DNA of 64,000 nucleotides. Source: Mycobacterium intracellulare ATCC 13950 (lineage in GTDB: Bacteria > Actinomycetota > Actinomycetes > Mycobacteriales > Mycobacteriaceae). Under the pieces are notes generated by a model, which saw nothing but the letters and a program-made list of their open reading frames with translations, was not told the DNA's origin and ran no database searches. The stretch spans positions 2,542,001-2,606,000 of the forward strand of contig NC_016946.1 in NCBI RefSeq assembly GCF_000277125.1. Direction: 5' to 3'. This document shows, in pieces, positions 46,161 to 54,409 of this stretch; position 1 is the first letter of the stretch; the number at the start of each line of letters is the position of its first letter. The position numbers were made by a program, and so were the translations under genes.

Positions 46161-46781
46161 ATGACCAAGGTCCGGACGTCCGCGGTCGGCCTGGCCGCCG
46201 CCGCGATGCTGCTCAGCGCCGCGATCGCCGGCTGCGGCGAGGACAAGAACTCGACGGCGCCATCGGGTCCGGCCGCGTCGTCGAGCGCGGCCGTCTCGTC
46301 GAGCGCCCCGTCTTCACCCGGGGCGCCGGCGAACTACAGCTCCTTGCTCATCCAGGCCGCCGACGTCGGCCCGCACGCCACCGCTGACGGGCCGCCCAGT
46401 CAGAATCCGGGCGGCATCGTCGGCGTGGGGCAGGTCTTCAAGAACCCCGACGGCAAGCGCACCATCATCGACACGATCGCGGTCTTTCCCGACGCGGCGA
46501 CGGCCGACAAGACGGCCGCGAACATGCGCGACGTCGTCGGCAAGAAGGTCAGCGGCGAGCAGCAGCCCATCGACGTCGGCACCAACGGATTCATGGTGAT
46601 CGGGCAGAGCACCGACCCGGCCAATCCGATGGAGATCTCTGAGGCGGTATTCGTCGAGGGCAGGGCCATGGTCGATATGGAATTCGACTGTGTCATAGGC
46701 AATCCCACGCCAGCCGACATCCTGCTCGATCTCGCGCGCAAACAGGACGCCGCGGTCAAGGCGGGTCTGCCGGCTAGCTGA
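46161..46781 (+). CDS. Secreted lipoprotein, unknown family
   Basis: A 206-residue lipoprotein. The signal peptide MTKVRTSAVGLAAAAMLLSA ends in the lipobox IAGC, so Cys25 should be lipidated and the protein held on the outer membrane-facing side. A Ser/Pro/Ala linker follows (SSSAAVSSSAPSSPG). The soluble domain has two later cysteine-free halves and one Cys in MEFDCVIGNP. An AAAGGAGGGC site precedes the ATG. It lies 111 nt after the SDR and may have its own promoter. I do not recognise the domain. Confidence 0.8.
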   Translation: MTKVRTSAVGLAAAAMLLSAAIAGCGEDKNSTAPSGPAASSSAAVSSSAPSSPGAPANYSSLLIQAADVGPHATADGPPSQNPGGIVGVGQVFKNPDGKRTIIDTIAVFPDAATADKTAANMRDVVGKKVSGEQQPIDVGTNGFMVIGQSTDPANPMEISEAVFVEGRAMVDMEFDCVIGNPTPADILLDLARKQDAAVKAGLPAS

Positions 46782-46793
46782 GCGGCCGTTCCT

Positions 46794-47423
46794 TCACAGC
46801 GGCCAGCCGTCCGGCTGCAGTGTGTAGCGCAGTTCGGCCGCCGGGGGCAATGGCCGCCGCTCATCGACCGATATGGCATCGACGACCAGGGCGACGTAGC
46901 GTCGCCAGCCGTCGCTGTCGGAATCCATCGTCGAGAGCACGCTGAAGAGCATGGCGATCAGCCGAGGCAGGTCGTCGCTGACCAGGTCGGCGCGAATCCT
47001 GCCGAGACGCTGGCCCTCGCGGGCAAGCTCGGCGAGCGCGGCATTGAGCGACATGGAGATGTCGGACGTGAGGGACCCGGCCCGGCGGGCGGCGGCCAGC
47101 AGGCTGTGTTCGCGCGCGCCGAGCGAGATCGCCGCTTCGATCAATTGGGTCAGACCGCGCAGAGGATCCTTCGCACGGCGGGCGCCGTCGATCACCGGCG
47201 TGAGATCCTCGGCGATGCTCTGTTCCAGTGCCGCCAGGACGAGATCCGCCTTGGTGGGAAACCTGCGGTAGAGGGTTCGTTCGCCGACGCCGGCCCGGCG
47301 AGCGACCGCCTCCACCGGGGCGTCCGGGCCCAACTCGCCGTAGACCTCGCGCGCCGCGCGCAGTATGCGCTCGACGTTGCGCGCCGCGTCCGCCCGCAAC
47401 GGCCGGTCCTCCACCGCGGTCAT
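46794..47423 (-). CDS. TetR family regulator next to a P450
   Basis: A 209-residue TetR protein. The HTH region is APVEAVARRAGVGERTLYRRF, followed by PTKADLVLAALEQ. The C-terminal domain is helical and of typical size. It is divergent from the P450 gene at 47516, with 92 nt between starts. In that interval CAGTTG (47441-47446) and CAACTG (47476-47481) form a distant inverted pair and may mark an operator. Local control of the P450 is the simplest reading. The stop is 12 nt from the convergent lipoprotein gene. Confidence 0.88.
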   Translation of the reverse strand: MTAVEDRPLRADAARNVERILRAAREVYGELGPDAPVEAVARRAGVGERTLYRRFPTKADLVLAALEQSIAEDLTPVIDGARRAKDPLRGLTQLIEAAISLGAREHSLLAAARRAGSLTSDISMSLNAALAELAREGQRLGRIRADLVSDDLPRLIAMLFSVLSTMDSDSDGWRRYVALVVDAISVDERRPLPPAAELRYTLQPDGWPL

Positions 47424-47515
47424 CGTGACAGCGTAACCGACAGTTGACTACCGACAACGGTCCCTTTACTCTCTACAACTGGCAGGTAACTGACACTTAA
47501 TGGGAAACGCGGCTT

Positions 47516-48739
47516 ATGTCAATATCTTTCGAGGCGTCCGACTCCTGCTCGGACGCGGAGCTTCCGGCACTGCCCGTGCCGCGTCCCGCCCACTGTCCGC
47601 TCGCGACGCCGGTAGAGTTCGCGAGCTGGCGGGAAGAGCCCGGGCTACGACAGGCGATGTTCCACGGCAATCCGGTCTGGGTGGTGAGCCGCTACTCCGA
47701 CATCAGGGCAGCGCTGGTCGATCCGCGGCTGTCCGCGAAGACCATTCCGGACTCCATCATGCCCACCAACGCCGACAACGAGGTCCCGGTGATGTTTGCG
47801 CGCACCGACGATCCCGAGCATCACCGGATCCGGCGGATGATGACCGGCAACTTCACCTTCAGGCGTTGCGAATCGATGCGGCCGCAGATCCAGGAGATGG
47901 TCGACCATTTTCTTGACGAGATGATCGCGGTGGGGCCGCCTGCCGATCTGGTGCGTGAATTCGCCTTGCCGGTGCCATCATTGGTGATTGCGCTGCTGCT
48001 GGGCGTGCCGCCCGAAGATCTCGAGCTTTTCCAGCGCAACACCACTGCCGGGCTCGACCAGAAGACGTCCGAGGCGGAAAAGGGACAGGCCTTCGGGGCG
48101 ATGTACGCCTACATACAGGAGTTGGTGCAACGCAAGGAGCGCGAGCCCGGCGACGATCTGATCAGCCGCATGATCACCGAGTACGTCGCGACGGGTCAAC
48201 TCGACCACGCGACCGCGGCGATGAACAGTGTGATCATGATGCAGGCGGGTCACGAGACCACCGCCAATATGATCTCACTGGGAACGGTTGCGCTGCTGCA
48301 ACATCCGAGCGCCTTCGAGCGGCTCGGCCAGACCGACGATCCCGCCCTCATCGCGAACGTCGTCGAAGAGCTGATGCGCTATCTGAGCATCGTGCACAGC
48401 CAGGTCGACCGCGTGGCGACCGAAGATCTGGTGATCGGTGGCCAGTTGATCCGGGCGGGGGAGTTCGTGATGATGAACCTGCCCGCCGGAAACTGGGACA
48501 CCGAATTCGTCGACGACCCAGAGAGTTTCGACATCCATCGAAACACGCGCGGACACTTGGGTTTCGGGTACGGCGTGCACCAGTGCATCGGGGCCAACCT
48601 GGCCCGCGTGGAAATGCAGGTCGCGTTCGCCACCCTCGCGCGACGGCTGCCCGGGCTGAAGCTGGCCGTTCCGCCGGAGGAGTTGCGGTTCAAAGAGGCC
48701 GACATTTACGGCATGAAAGAGCTTCCGGTCACCTGGTGA
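47516..48739 (+). CDS. Cytochrome P450, CYP105-like
   Basis: A 407-residue soluble P450. The I-helix is MMQAGHETTANMI, the K-helix ExxR is VEELMRYL, and the heme loop is FGYGVHQCIGANLARVEMQ. N-terminal LPVPRPAHCPLATP and the loop sequences resemble the CYP105 group of actinobacteria, which hydroxylate varied hydrophobic molecules. The ATG at 47516 (MSISFEASDSC) has no strong ribosome site, so the start is likely but unproven. It is divergent from a TetR gene. No ferredoxin gene is adjacent. Confidence 0.92.
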   Translation: MSISFEASDSCSDAELPALPVPRPAHCPLATPVEFASWREEPGLRQAMFHGNPVWVVSRYSDIRAALVDPRLSAKTIPDSIMPTNADNEVPVMFARTDDPEHHRIRRMMTGNFTFRRCESMRPQIQEMVDHFLDEMIAVGPPADLVREFALPVPSLVIALLLGVPPEDLELFQRNTTAGLDQKTSEAEKGQAFGAMYAYIQELVQRKEREPGDDLISRMITEYVATGQLDHATAAMNSVIMMQAGHETTANMISLGTVALLQHPSAFERLGQTDDPALIANVVEELMRYLSIVHSQVDRVATEDLVIGGQLIRAGEFVMMNLPAGNWDTEFVDDPESFDIHRNTRGHLGFGYGVHQCIGANLARVEMQVAFATLARRLPGLKLAVPPEELRFKEADIYGMKELPVTW

Positions 48740-48746
48740 ACCGCCG

Positions 48747-48799
48747 AACGTGGAGTTGTTGGTGTCGAATGCCGCGATTTCACGCAACAACTCGACGTT
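48747..48799. terminator. Long inverted repeat between convergent genes
   Basis: A 15-bp arm (48747-48761, beginning AACGTGGAG) pairs with 48785-48799 (ending CTCGACGTT), with one mismatch and a 23-nt loop. It sits between the stops of the P450 gene (48739) and the convergent lppI (48814). It is well placed as a two-way transcription terminator, though it has no U-tract, which is usual for mycobacteria. Confidence 0.6.
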
Positions 48800-48813
48800 G
48801 GGCAGCGAAATCC

Positions 48814-49482
48814 TCAGCAGCTGAACGCCGCGCCGACCCCGTCGGGCGGCGGCACCGACTTCAGGCAGCCGAAGGGCTGAATGCCGGCGGGCGCAAAACG
48901 CGCCGCCGACTGATGCGCGTAGTTCACGCAATACAGGCCGGCCTGGTCGGCGCGGCACCGATAGTCGCCGAACGACAGCGAGTCGCCATTCGCCAGCTCC
49001 GGTCCGTTGCCGTTGACGAAGGGGCCGGGGTCGGCCCGCGCGGCTCCCACCTGCAGGTGCATCCCGTCGAAGGTGACCCAACCGCCCTGCCATTCGCCAT
49101 AGGCGGTCGCGGGTGCCGGCGCCGGAGTGGCCAGGTTCACCAGGCAATTCAGCGCGCCGTCGGTGTGCGCGGCATCCGTCATGCAGGAGACTTTGCCGCC
49201 CACCGCCGCCAGGGCGATGTCGCTGCCCAGGGGTGTGGCCACACCGTCGCGGGCCGCCGTGTGGTAGCGGCCAGGATCGGCGGGGTGGGCCGCCTCTATC
49301 CACGCGATGACGTCGGAGACCGCGGCGCCGGCGGCCGGCGCGGCGGATGCTCCTGGCGTCTTGCTTCCGGACGGCCCAACGGAGGTCTGGGTGGAACTCG
49401 GCGTCGGCTCGGAATGGTTGCCCGTGGTGTGTGAGCAGCCGGCGACCAGTACCGACGCGGCGATCATCGCAGCTATCCGCAT
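48814..49482 (-). CDS. lppI: Lipoprotein LppI (Rv2046-like)
   Basis: A 222-residue lipoprotein. The signal peptide MRIAAMIAASVLVAGC has a clear lipobox (VAGC), followed by a Ser/Thr/Pro linker. The domain contains DVIAWIEAAHPADPGRYHTA, CMTDAAHTDGALNCLVNL and FGDYRCRADQAGLYCVNYA, with several Cys likely paired in disulphides, ending VGAAFSC. Sequence and order (between the Pks12 side and lipT) match M. tuberculosis Rv2046. Function is unknown. It is divergent from lipT, with about 58 nt between starts. Confidence 0.88.
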   Translation of the reverse strand: MRIAAMIAASVLVAGCSHTTGNHSEPTPSSTQTSVGPSGSKTPGASAAPAAGAAVSDVIAWIEAAHPADPGRYHTAARDGVATPLGSDIALAAVGGKVSCMTDAAHTDGALNCLVNLATPAPAPATAYGEWQGGWVTFDGMHLQVGAARADPGPFVNGNGPELANGDSLSFGDYRCRADQAGLYCVNYAHQSAARFAPAGIQPFGCLKSVPPPDGVGAAFSC

Positions 49483-49540
49483 CCAGTCAGGCTAACCGCC
49501 GCGCCGGGCAATAAGGCGCTGCGCGCGCGTTAACGCCGTC

Positions 49541-51079
49541 ATGTCGGTTACCGTCGGGTTTATGCATCACCGGACTGTCCGCGCACACACGGCCACCGGC
49601 ACCGTCGAGGGCTTCACCCGGGACGGGGTCAATCGGTGGCGGTCGATCCCGTATGCCCGTCCACCGGTGGGAAACCTGCGCTTCCGGGCGCCGCAGCCGG
49701 CGGCACCGTGGTCGGGAGTGCGGCACTGCCACGGCTTCGCCAATTGCGCACCCCAGCAGCGCCGTTACACCCTGCTCGGCCTGTCCGGGCTGGGCGGCCG
49801 CTATCAGCCGATGAGCGAGGACTGCCTCACCCTCAACGTCGTAGCGCCCGAGGGTGCCATGGAGGGGCCGCTGCCGGTGATGGTCTTCATCCACGGCGGC
49901 GGGTACTTCCTGGGCAGCTCGGCGACACCGCTCTACGACGGCGCGGCCCTGGCACGCCGGGGATGCGTGTACGTGTCGGTGAACTACCGGCTGGGCGCGC
50001 TGGGATGTGTGGACTTCTCGTCGCTGTCGACGCCCGACATCACCATTGACAGCAACCTGTATCTGCGCGATCTGGTGCTGGCGTTGCAGTGGGTGCGCGA
50101 CAACATCGCCGGATTCGGCGGTGACCCGGACAATGTGACGATCTTCGGCGAGAGCGCCGGCGCGTGCATCACCGCCTCCCTGCTGGCCGTGCCGTCCGCC
50201 AAAGGCCTGTTCGCCCGGGCCATTTCGGAGAGTCCCGCATCGGGCCTGACGCGATCCAAAGAGGTTGCCGCCGAGTTCGCGAACCGCTTCGCCGGCCTGC
50301 TGGGCGTGCGCAAGCAGGACGCCGCCGACGCTCTGATGCGGGCGTCGGCCGCCCAACTGGTGAAAACTCAGCACGCATTGATCGACGAGGGCATGCAGAA
50401 CAGGCTGGGCGCCTTCCCGATTGGCCCGGTCGTCGGGGACGACGTGCTGCCGATGGATCCCGTCGAGGCGATGCGGCGCGGTGACGCGCATCCGGTACCG
50501 CTGATCGTCGGCACCAACGCCGAAGAGGGCCGGCTGTTCACCCGGTTCCTGGCGATGTTGCCGACCAACGAATCGATGGTCGAAGAGCTGCTGGCCGAGG
50601 CGGAACCCGCTATCCGCGAACGCATTACCGCCGCGTACCCGGACTACCCCGGGCGGGCGGCGTGCATCCAGCTCGGCGGCGACTTCGCGTTCGGATCGGC
50701 GGCCTGGCAGATCGCCGAGGCCCACAGCGCGCACGCGCCGACCTACCTCTACCGGTATGACTACGCCCCGCGCACGTTGCGCTGGTCGGGTTTCGGCGCC
50801 ACCCATGCCACCGAGTTGTTGGCCGTCTTCGACGTCTACCGCACCAGATTCGGCGCCCTGCTGACCGCGGCGGCCGACCGGCGCGCCGCGTTGCGGGTCA
50901 GCAACCAGGTGCAACGGCGGTGGCGCGCCTTCAGCCGCACCGGCGTCCCGGGCGAGGATTGGCCCCGCTACAACGCCACCGACCGCGCCGTGATGGTCTT
51001 CGACCGCAAATCGCGGATCGAGTTCGATCCACACCCGCACCGCCGGATGGCCTGGGACGGCTTCTCACTCGCGCACTGA
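49541..51079 (+). CDS. lipT: Type B carboxylesterase LipT
   Basis: A 512-residue carboxylesterase/lipase matching Rv2045c. The oxyanion hole is MVFIHGGGYFLG and the nucleophile is in TIFGESAGACI. A candidate acid lies around IVGTNAEEGRLF, and the histidine is in GATHATELLAVF. The N-terminal substrate-fold block is RWRSIPYARPPVGNLRF. No signal peptide is seen. The ATG at 49541 and the ATG at 49562 (MHHRTVRAHTATGTVEGF) are both possible starts, and neither has a strong ribosome site. The next gene begins 18 nt after the stop. Confidence 0.93.
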   Translation: MSVTVGFMHHRTVRAHTATGTVEGFTRDGVNRWRSIPYARPPVGNLRFRAPQPAAPWSGVRHCHGFANCAPQQRRYTLLGLSGLGGRYQPMSEDCLTLNVVAPEGAMEGPLPVMVFIHGGGYFLGSSATPLYDGAALARRGCVYVSVNYRLGALGCVDFSSLSTPDITIDSNLYLRDLVLALQWVRDNIAGFGGDPDNVTIFGESAGACITASLLAVPSAKGLFARAISESPASGLTRSKEVAAEFANRFAGLLGVRKQDAADALMRASAAQLVKTQHALIDEGMQNRLGAFPIGPVVGDDVLPMDPVEAMRRGDAHPVPLIVGTNAEEGRLFTRFLAMLPTNESMVEELLAEAEPAIRERITAAYPDYPGRAACIQLGGDFAFGSAAWQIAEAHSAHAPTYLYRYDYAPRTLRWSGFGATHATELLAVFDVYRTRFGALLTAAADRRAALRVSNQVQRRWRAFSRTGVPGEDWPRYNATDRAVMVFDRKSRIEFDPHPHRRMAWDGFSLAH

Positions 51080-51097
51080 CCTGGCACGCTAACCCTC

Positions 51098-53101
51098 ATG
51101 CACGCCGAGACCGAGCAAGTCATCGAAACCCCGAGTGACCTCACCGCCTCCTGGTTGGCCGCGGTGATCGGCGCCGGACCCATCGCCGACTTCTCGGTCG
51201 AGCGCATCGGCACCGGGCAGATGAGCGAGTGCTACCGCATCCGGCTCAACTACGCGCAGGCCGATGGCGGGCCCGCGTCGGTGGTGCTCAAGGTCGCCGC
51301 CACCGACCCGGTGAGCCGGCAGACCGGGCTGGCTTTGGGACTCTACGAGCGGGAGGTCCGCTTCTACGGCGACATCGCGCCGCGGCTGGGCGGGCCCATC
51401 GCGCCCTGCTATCACGCGGCGGTCGACACCTCCACGGGCGTGTTCGACCTGCTGCTGGGCGACGCGGGCCCGGCCGTGGTCGGCGATGAAATCGCCGGCG
51501 CCACCATCGAACAGGCCCGCCTCGGCGCCGTCGAGCTGGGACGGCTGCACGGCCCGCTGCTCGGCGATGTCTCGCTGGCCGAAGCGCCGTGGCTCAACCG
51601 TGACGCGCCGCTGAACCAGGCGATGATCACCCCGCTGTACGCGGGGTTCGTCGACCGTTACGGCGACCAGATCGCACCGGAGCACCGCGTGGTGTGCGAG
51701 CGCCTGGTTGCCGCGTTCGACGCCTACCTCGACCAGGAGGCCCAGGCGTCCGGGATACAGGGCCTGGTGCACGGCGACTACCGGTTGGACAACATGCTGT
51801 TCGGTACCTCGGGCGCCGACCGCGCGCTGACGGTGGTCGACTGGCAGACGGTGTCGTGGGGACCGGCACTGACCGACCTGTCCTATTTCCTCGGGTGCGC
51901 GCTGCCCACCGAGGACCGCCGCGAGCACTACGACGCGCTGCTGCGGGCATACCACGAGGCGCTGGGACCCGACGCGCCCCTGACCCTGGCCGACGTCGCC
52001 GACGGCGTGCGCCGGCAGAGCTTTTTCGGCGTGATGATGGCGATCGTCTCCTCGATGCTGGTGGAGCGCACCGACCGTGGTGACCAGATGTTCATGACGA
52101 TGCTGCGCCGGCACTGCGATCACGTCCTTGACACGGACGCGCTGGCGACGCTGCCGGCGGCGGTGGCATCCGAGCCGTTGCAACCGGTGCCCGAGGATGA
52201 GCTCGCCCACGATCCGACCGCCGAACCGCTGTGGAGCGAGAGCTGGTACGCCGACTTCGCCGACACCGCACAGGGATTGGGCGGCTGGTTCCGCCTCGGC
52301 CTGGTGGCCAACGAGCAAACCGCATGGGTGCACGTGCTGCTGTGCGGCCCCGACATGCCGACCGTCGCGGTCGACGCGCAGGTCCCGCTGCCGGCGGATC
52401 CGTGGACGGTGCGCACCGACGAGTTCGAGCTCGGGCATTCCGCCGGTACGCCGTTGCAGAGCTACCGCGTCGATGTGCGGGCGAGGGCTCAGGCTTACCC
52501 CGACCCGGCTGCGCTGTTGCGTGGGGAATCCGGCACGCCCGTCGCGATGTCCATGAACCTGGTGTGGGACACCGACGGCACCCCGTACAAGTACGGGCTC
52601 ACGACGCGATATGAGATTCCCTGCACCGTCTCGGGCACCGTCACGATCGGCGACACCAGCTACCGCCTCGACGCGGTGCCCGGCCAGCGCGATCACTCCT
52701 GGGGTGTGCGCGATTGGTGGAGCATGGATTGGCTCTGGAGCGCACTGCACCTGAACGACGGCACCCATCTGCACGGCGTCAACATCCGCATCCCGGGTGC
52801 ACCGGCATTCAGCATCGGCTACACCCAGCGCGCCGACGGCCGGGTCACCGAGCTGCAGACCGTCGACTCACGAGAGTCCTTCGACGACAACGGGTTACCG
52901 CTGGAGGCGACGCTGACGCTCAACCCGGGGGAGATCACCGCCAACGTGGACGTCCGCGGCCAGGCGCCGGTCCGGCTTGTCGCCGCCGACGGGCGGGTCA
53001 GCCAGTTTCCCCGCGTCTGGGCCACGATCACCACCGCCGACGCGCGCAGCGGCGTCGGTTGGCTGGAATGGAACCGCAACCTCGGCGAACAATCCGGGTG
53101 A
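51098..53101 (+). CDS. Aminoglycoside-phosphotransferase-like kinase fused to an AttH-like lipid-binding domain
   Basis: A 667-residue two-part protein. Residues ~1-340 are a kinase-fold phosphotransferase: RIGTGQMSECYRIRL, VVLKVA (ATP Lys), the Brenner motif LVHGDYRLDNMLF and the metal DW motif VVDWQTVSWGP. Residues ~370-667 resemble the AttH-like/DUF7064 beta-rich domain (WYADFADTAQGLGGWFRLGL, GQRDHSWGVRDWWSMDWLW). AttH-like folds bind hydrophobic molecules such as carotenoid precursors, so phosphorylation of a lipid-like or terpenoid alcohol is a reasonable guess. Its TGA overlaps the GTG of the gluconokinase gene by 4 nt. Confidence 0.82.
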   Translation: MHAETEQVIETPSDLTASWLAAVIGAGPIADFSVERIGTGQMSECYRIRLNYAQADGGPASVVLKVAATDPVSRQTGLALGLYEREVRFYGDIAPRLGGPIAPCYHAAVDTSTGVFDLLLGDAGPAVVGDEIAGATIEQARLGAVELGRLHGPLLGDVSLAEAPWLNRDAPLNQAMITPLYAGFVDRYGDQIAPEHRVVCERLVAAFDAYLDQEAQASGIQGLVHGDYRLDNMLFGTSGADRALTVVDWQTVSWGPALTDLSYFLGCALPTEDRREHYDALLRAYHEALGPDAPLTLADVADGVRRQSFFGVMMAIVSSMLVERTDRGDQMFMTMLRRHCDHVLDTDALATLPAAVASEPLQPVPEDELAHDPTAEPLWSESWYADFADTAQGLGGWFRLGLVANEQTAWVHVLLCGPDMPTVAVDAQVPLPADPWTVRTDEFELGHSAGTPLQSYRVDVRARAQAYPDPAALLRGESGTPVAMSMNLVWDTDGTPYKYGLTTRYEIPCTVSGTVTIGDTSYRLDAVPGQRDHSWGVRDWWSMDWLWSALHLNDGTHLHGVNIRIPGAPAFSIGYTQRADGRVTELQTVDSRESFDDNGLPLEATLTLNPGEITANVDVRGQAPVRLVAADGRVSQFPRVWATITTADARSGVGWLEWNRNLGEQSG

Positions 53102-53643
53102 GCCGATCGGCCCCTGTCGTGGTGATGGGCGTATCCGGATCGGGCAAGTCGACGGTCGGGGCGGCGCTCGCGCGACGCACGCGGGTCCCGTTCGTTGACG
53201 CCGACACGCTGCACCCGGCCGCCAACATCGCCAAAATGGCGGCCGGCGAACCGCTCGACGACGACGACCGCTATCCCTGGCTGGACAAGGTCGGCGAATG
53301 GCTGGCGGCTCACCGCGACGGCGGGGTGGTGAGCTGTTCGGCGCTGAAAAAGGAGTACCGCGACCGGCTGCGGGCGCACTGCCCGGGCGTCGAGTTCCTG
53401 CATCTGTCCGGTTCGGCGGAACTGATCGCCGGCCGGCTGGCGGCCCGGACCGACCACTTCATGCCGGCCGCGCTGCTGCGCTCGCAACTGGACACCCTTG
53501 AGGCCCTCGGCCCGGACGAGGCGGGCATGACCGTCGACGCCGGCCAAGACGTCGAGGCGATCATCGACGCCGTCTTGAGGTCAGCGGGACCCCTGACGAC
53601 GGGGTCGATCGAAATACCTACCGGTGAAAGCGATTCGCGTTGA
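53098..53643 (+). CDS. gntK: Gluconokinase
   Basis: A 181-residue kinase that phosphorylates D-gluconate to 6-phosphogluconate for the pentose phosphate route. The P-loop is VMGVSGSGKSTVG. DADTLHPAANIAKMAAGEPL and DDDRYPWLDKV are GntK-type substrate-binding motifs, and CSALKKEYRDRLR is the helical lid region. The GTG start overlaps the upstream stop (GTGA), so it is co-translated with the phosphotransferase fusion; why these are paired is unclear. The C-terminal ~20 residues are an extra, poorly conserved tail. A convergent TetR gene follows 23 nt on. Confidence 0.92.
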   Translation: MSRSAPVVVMGVSGSGKSTVGAALARRTRVPFVDADTLHPAANIAKMAAGEPLDDDDRYPWLDKVGEWLAAHRDGGVVSCSALKKEYRDRLRAHCPGVEFLHLSGSAELIAGRLAARTDHFMPAALLRSQLDTLEALGPDEAGMTVDAGQDVEAIIDAVLRSAGPLTTGSIEIPTGESDSR

Positions 53644-53666
53644 CTAGCGGCGATAGTCCGCTGCCG

Positions 53667-54278
53667 CTAGTGGCCGGCGCCCCCGGCGTCCTGGGGCAGT
53701 TCGGTCAATGCCTCGAATGCCTCCGTGAACAGGGCGGCGATGTCGCGGTCGCTGGCGGTGGCGATCGGCTCCTTGTGCAGGAGGACGCGCAAGACGCCAA
53801 TGCCCAGAAGCAGGGCGGCGACCATATCGGCGCGGAGTCGAGGTTCGTCGGCCCGGATCCGGCGGGAGAGGTTGCGGGTCAAGCCGTTTTCGAGCTGGGC
53901 GTTGAGGCGTGCGACGACGTCGGGGTCCCCGCTCGAGCGCAGGAGCGCGAACAGCGGGGCGTCGCTGTCTTGCCGGGCTTGTAGCACTCGTTCGATCAGG
54001 GTCTGGCCCACCGCGCTGTCGGTGGCCCGGCGGATGGCTTCGACGTTGCCGGAAATGTTCGTGGCTTCGTCGAATAGCTGTTGCTTGGAACCGAAGTAGC
54101 GCCTGATGAGCATCACGTCGACGCCGGCTTGGGCCGCGATCGCACGCAGCGAGGTGGCCCGATAACCGTGTCGCAAGAACTGTTCGCGCGCCGCCGTCAG
54201 CAGGCGCGCTTTTGTGGCGGCGGCATCGCGCCGCGGCGGGCTCCCGTCCGGGCCGACGCCGGTCGACGTGCGCTTCAT
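53667..54278 (-). CDS. TetR family regulator of the methyltransferase operon
   Basis: A 203-residue TetR protein. The HTH is TSLRAIAAQAGVDVMLIRRYF, followed by GSKQQLFDEATN. The C-terminal half matches the common TetR_C type domain (ADMVAALLLGIGVLRVLL). It is divergent from the methyltransferase gene. Two sites with the core TCTAC-N4-GTAGA lie between the genes, one just before its own start and one in the other leader, as expected for autoregulation and control of the target. Confidence 0.9.
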   Translation of the reverse strand: MKRTSTGVGPDGSPPRRDAAATKARLLTAAREQFLRHGYRATSLRAIAAQAGVDVMLIRRYFGSKQQLFDEATNISGNVEAIRRATDSAVGQTLIERVLQARQDSDAPLFALLRSSGDPDVVARLNAQLENGLTRNLSRRIRADEPRLRADMVAALLLGIGVLRVLLHKEPIATASDRDIAALFTEAFEALTELPQDAGGAGH

Positions 54279-54298
54279 CGTGCTCCCTCAGAAATTTA

Positions 54299-54367
54299 TC
54301 TACAACTGTAGACATGATGGGCCGGCGCGGCATAACATTGGCAATGTCTACGTTTGTAGACATTGCC
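54299..54367. promoter_or_regulatory. Two palindromic operators with core TCTAC-N4-GTAGA
   Basis: Site 1 is TCTACAACTGTAGA (54299-54312), 20 nt before the TetR ATG. Site 2 spans 54340-54367 and is a perfect 28-bp palindrome: 12-bp arms beginning GGCAATGTCTAC around a GTTT centre. Both share TCTAC-N4-GTAGA. They fit dimeric TetR binding between the divergent regulator and methyltransferase genes. Site 2 would lie within the coding region if the methyltransferase began at the ATG at 54344, which favours the later start at 54410. Confidence 0.72.
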
Positions 54368-54409
54368 GCCGGACAGGCCGGCGGCCAGGCATCGAAGGCG
54401 GGTGACCGT

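Noticed and set aside
32560..48799. Genomic island with integration signature
   Set aside because: No integrase, transposase, tRNA end or flanking direct repeat is visible and the GC content looks native. I only call it an accessory block.
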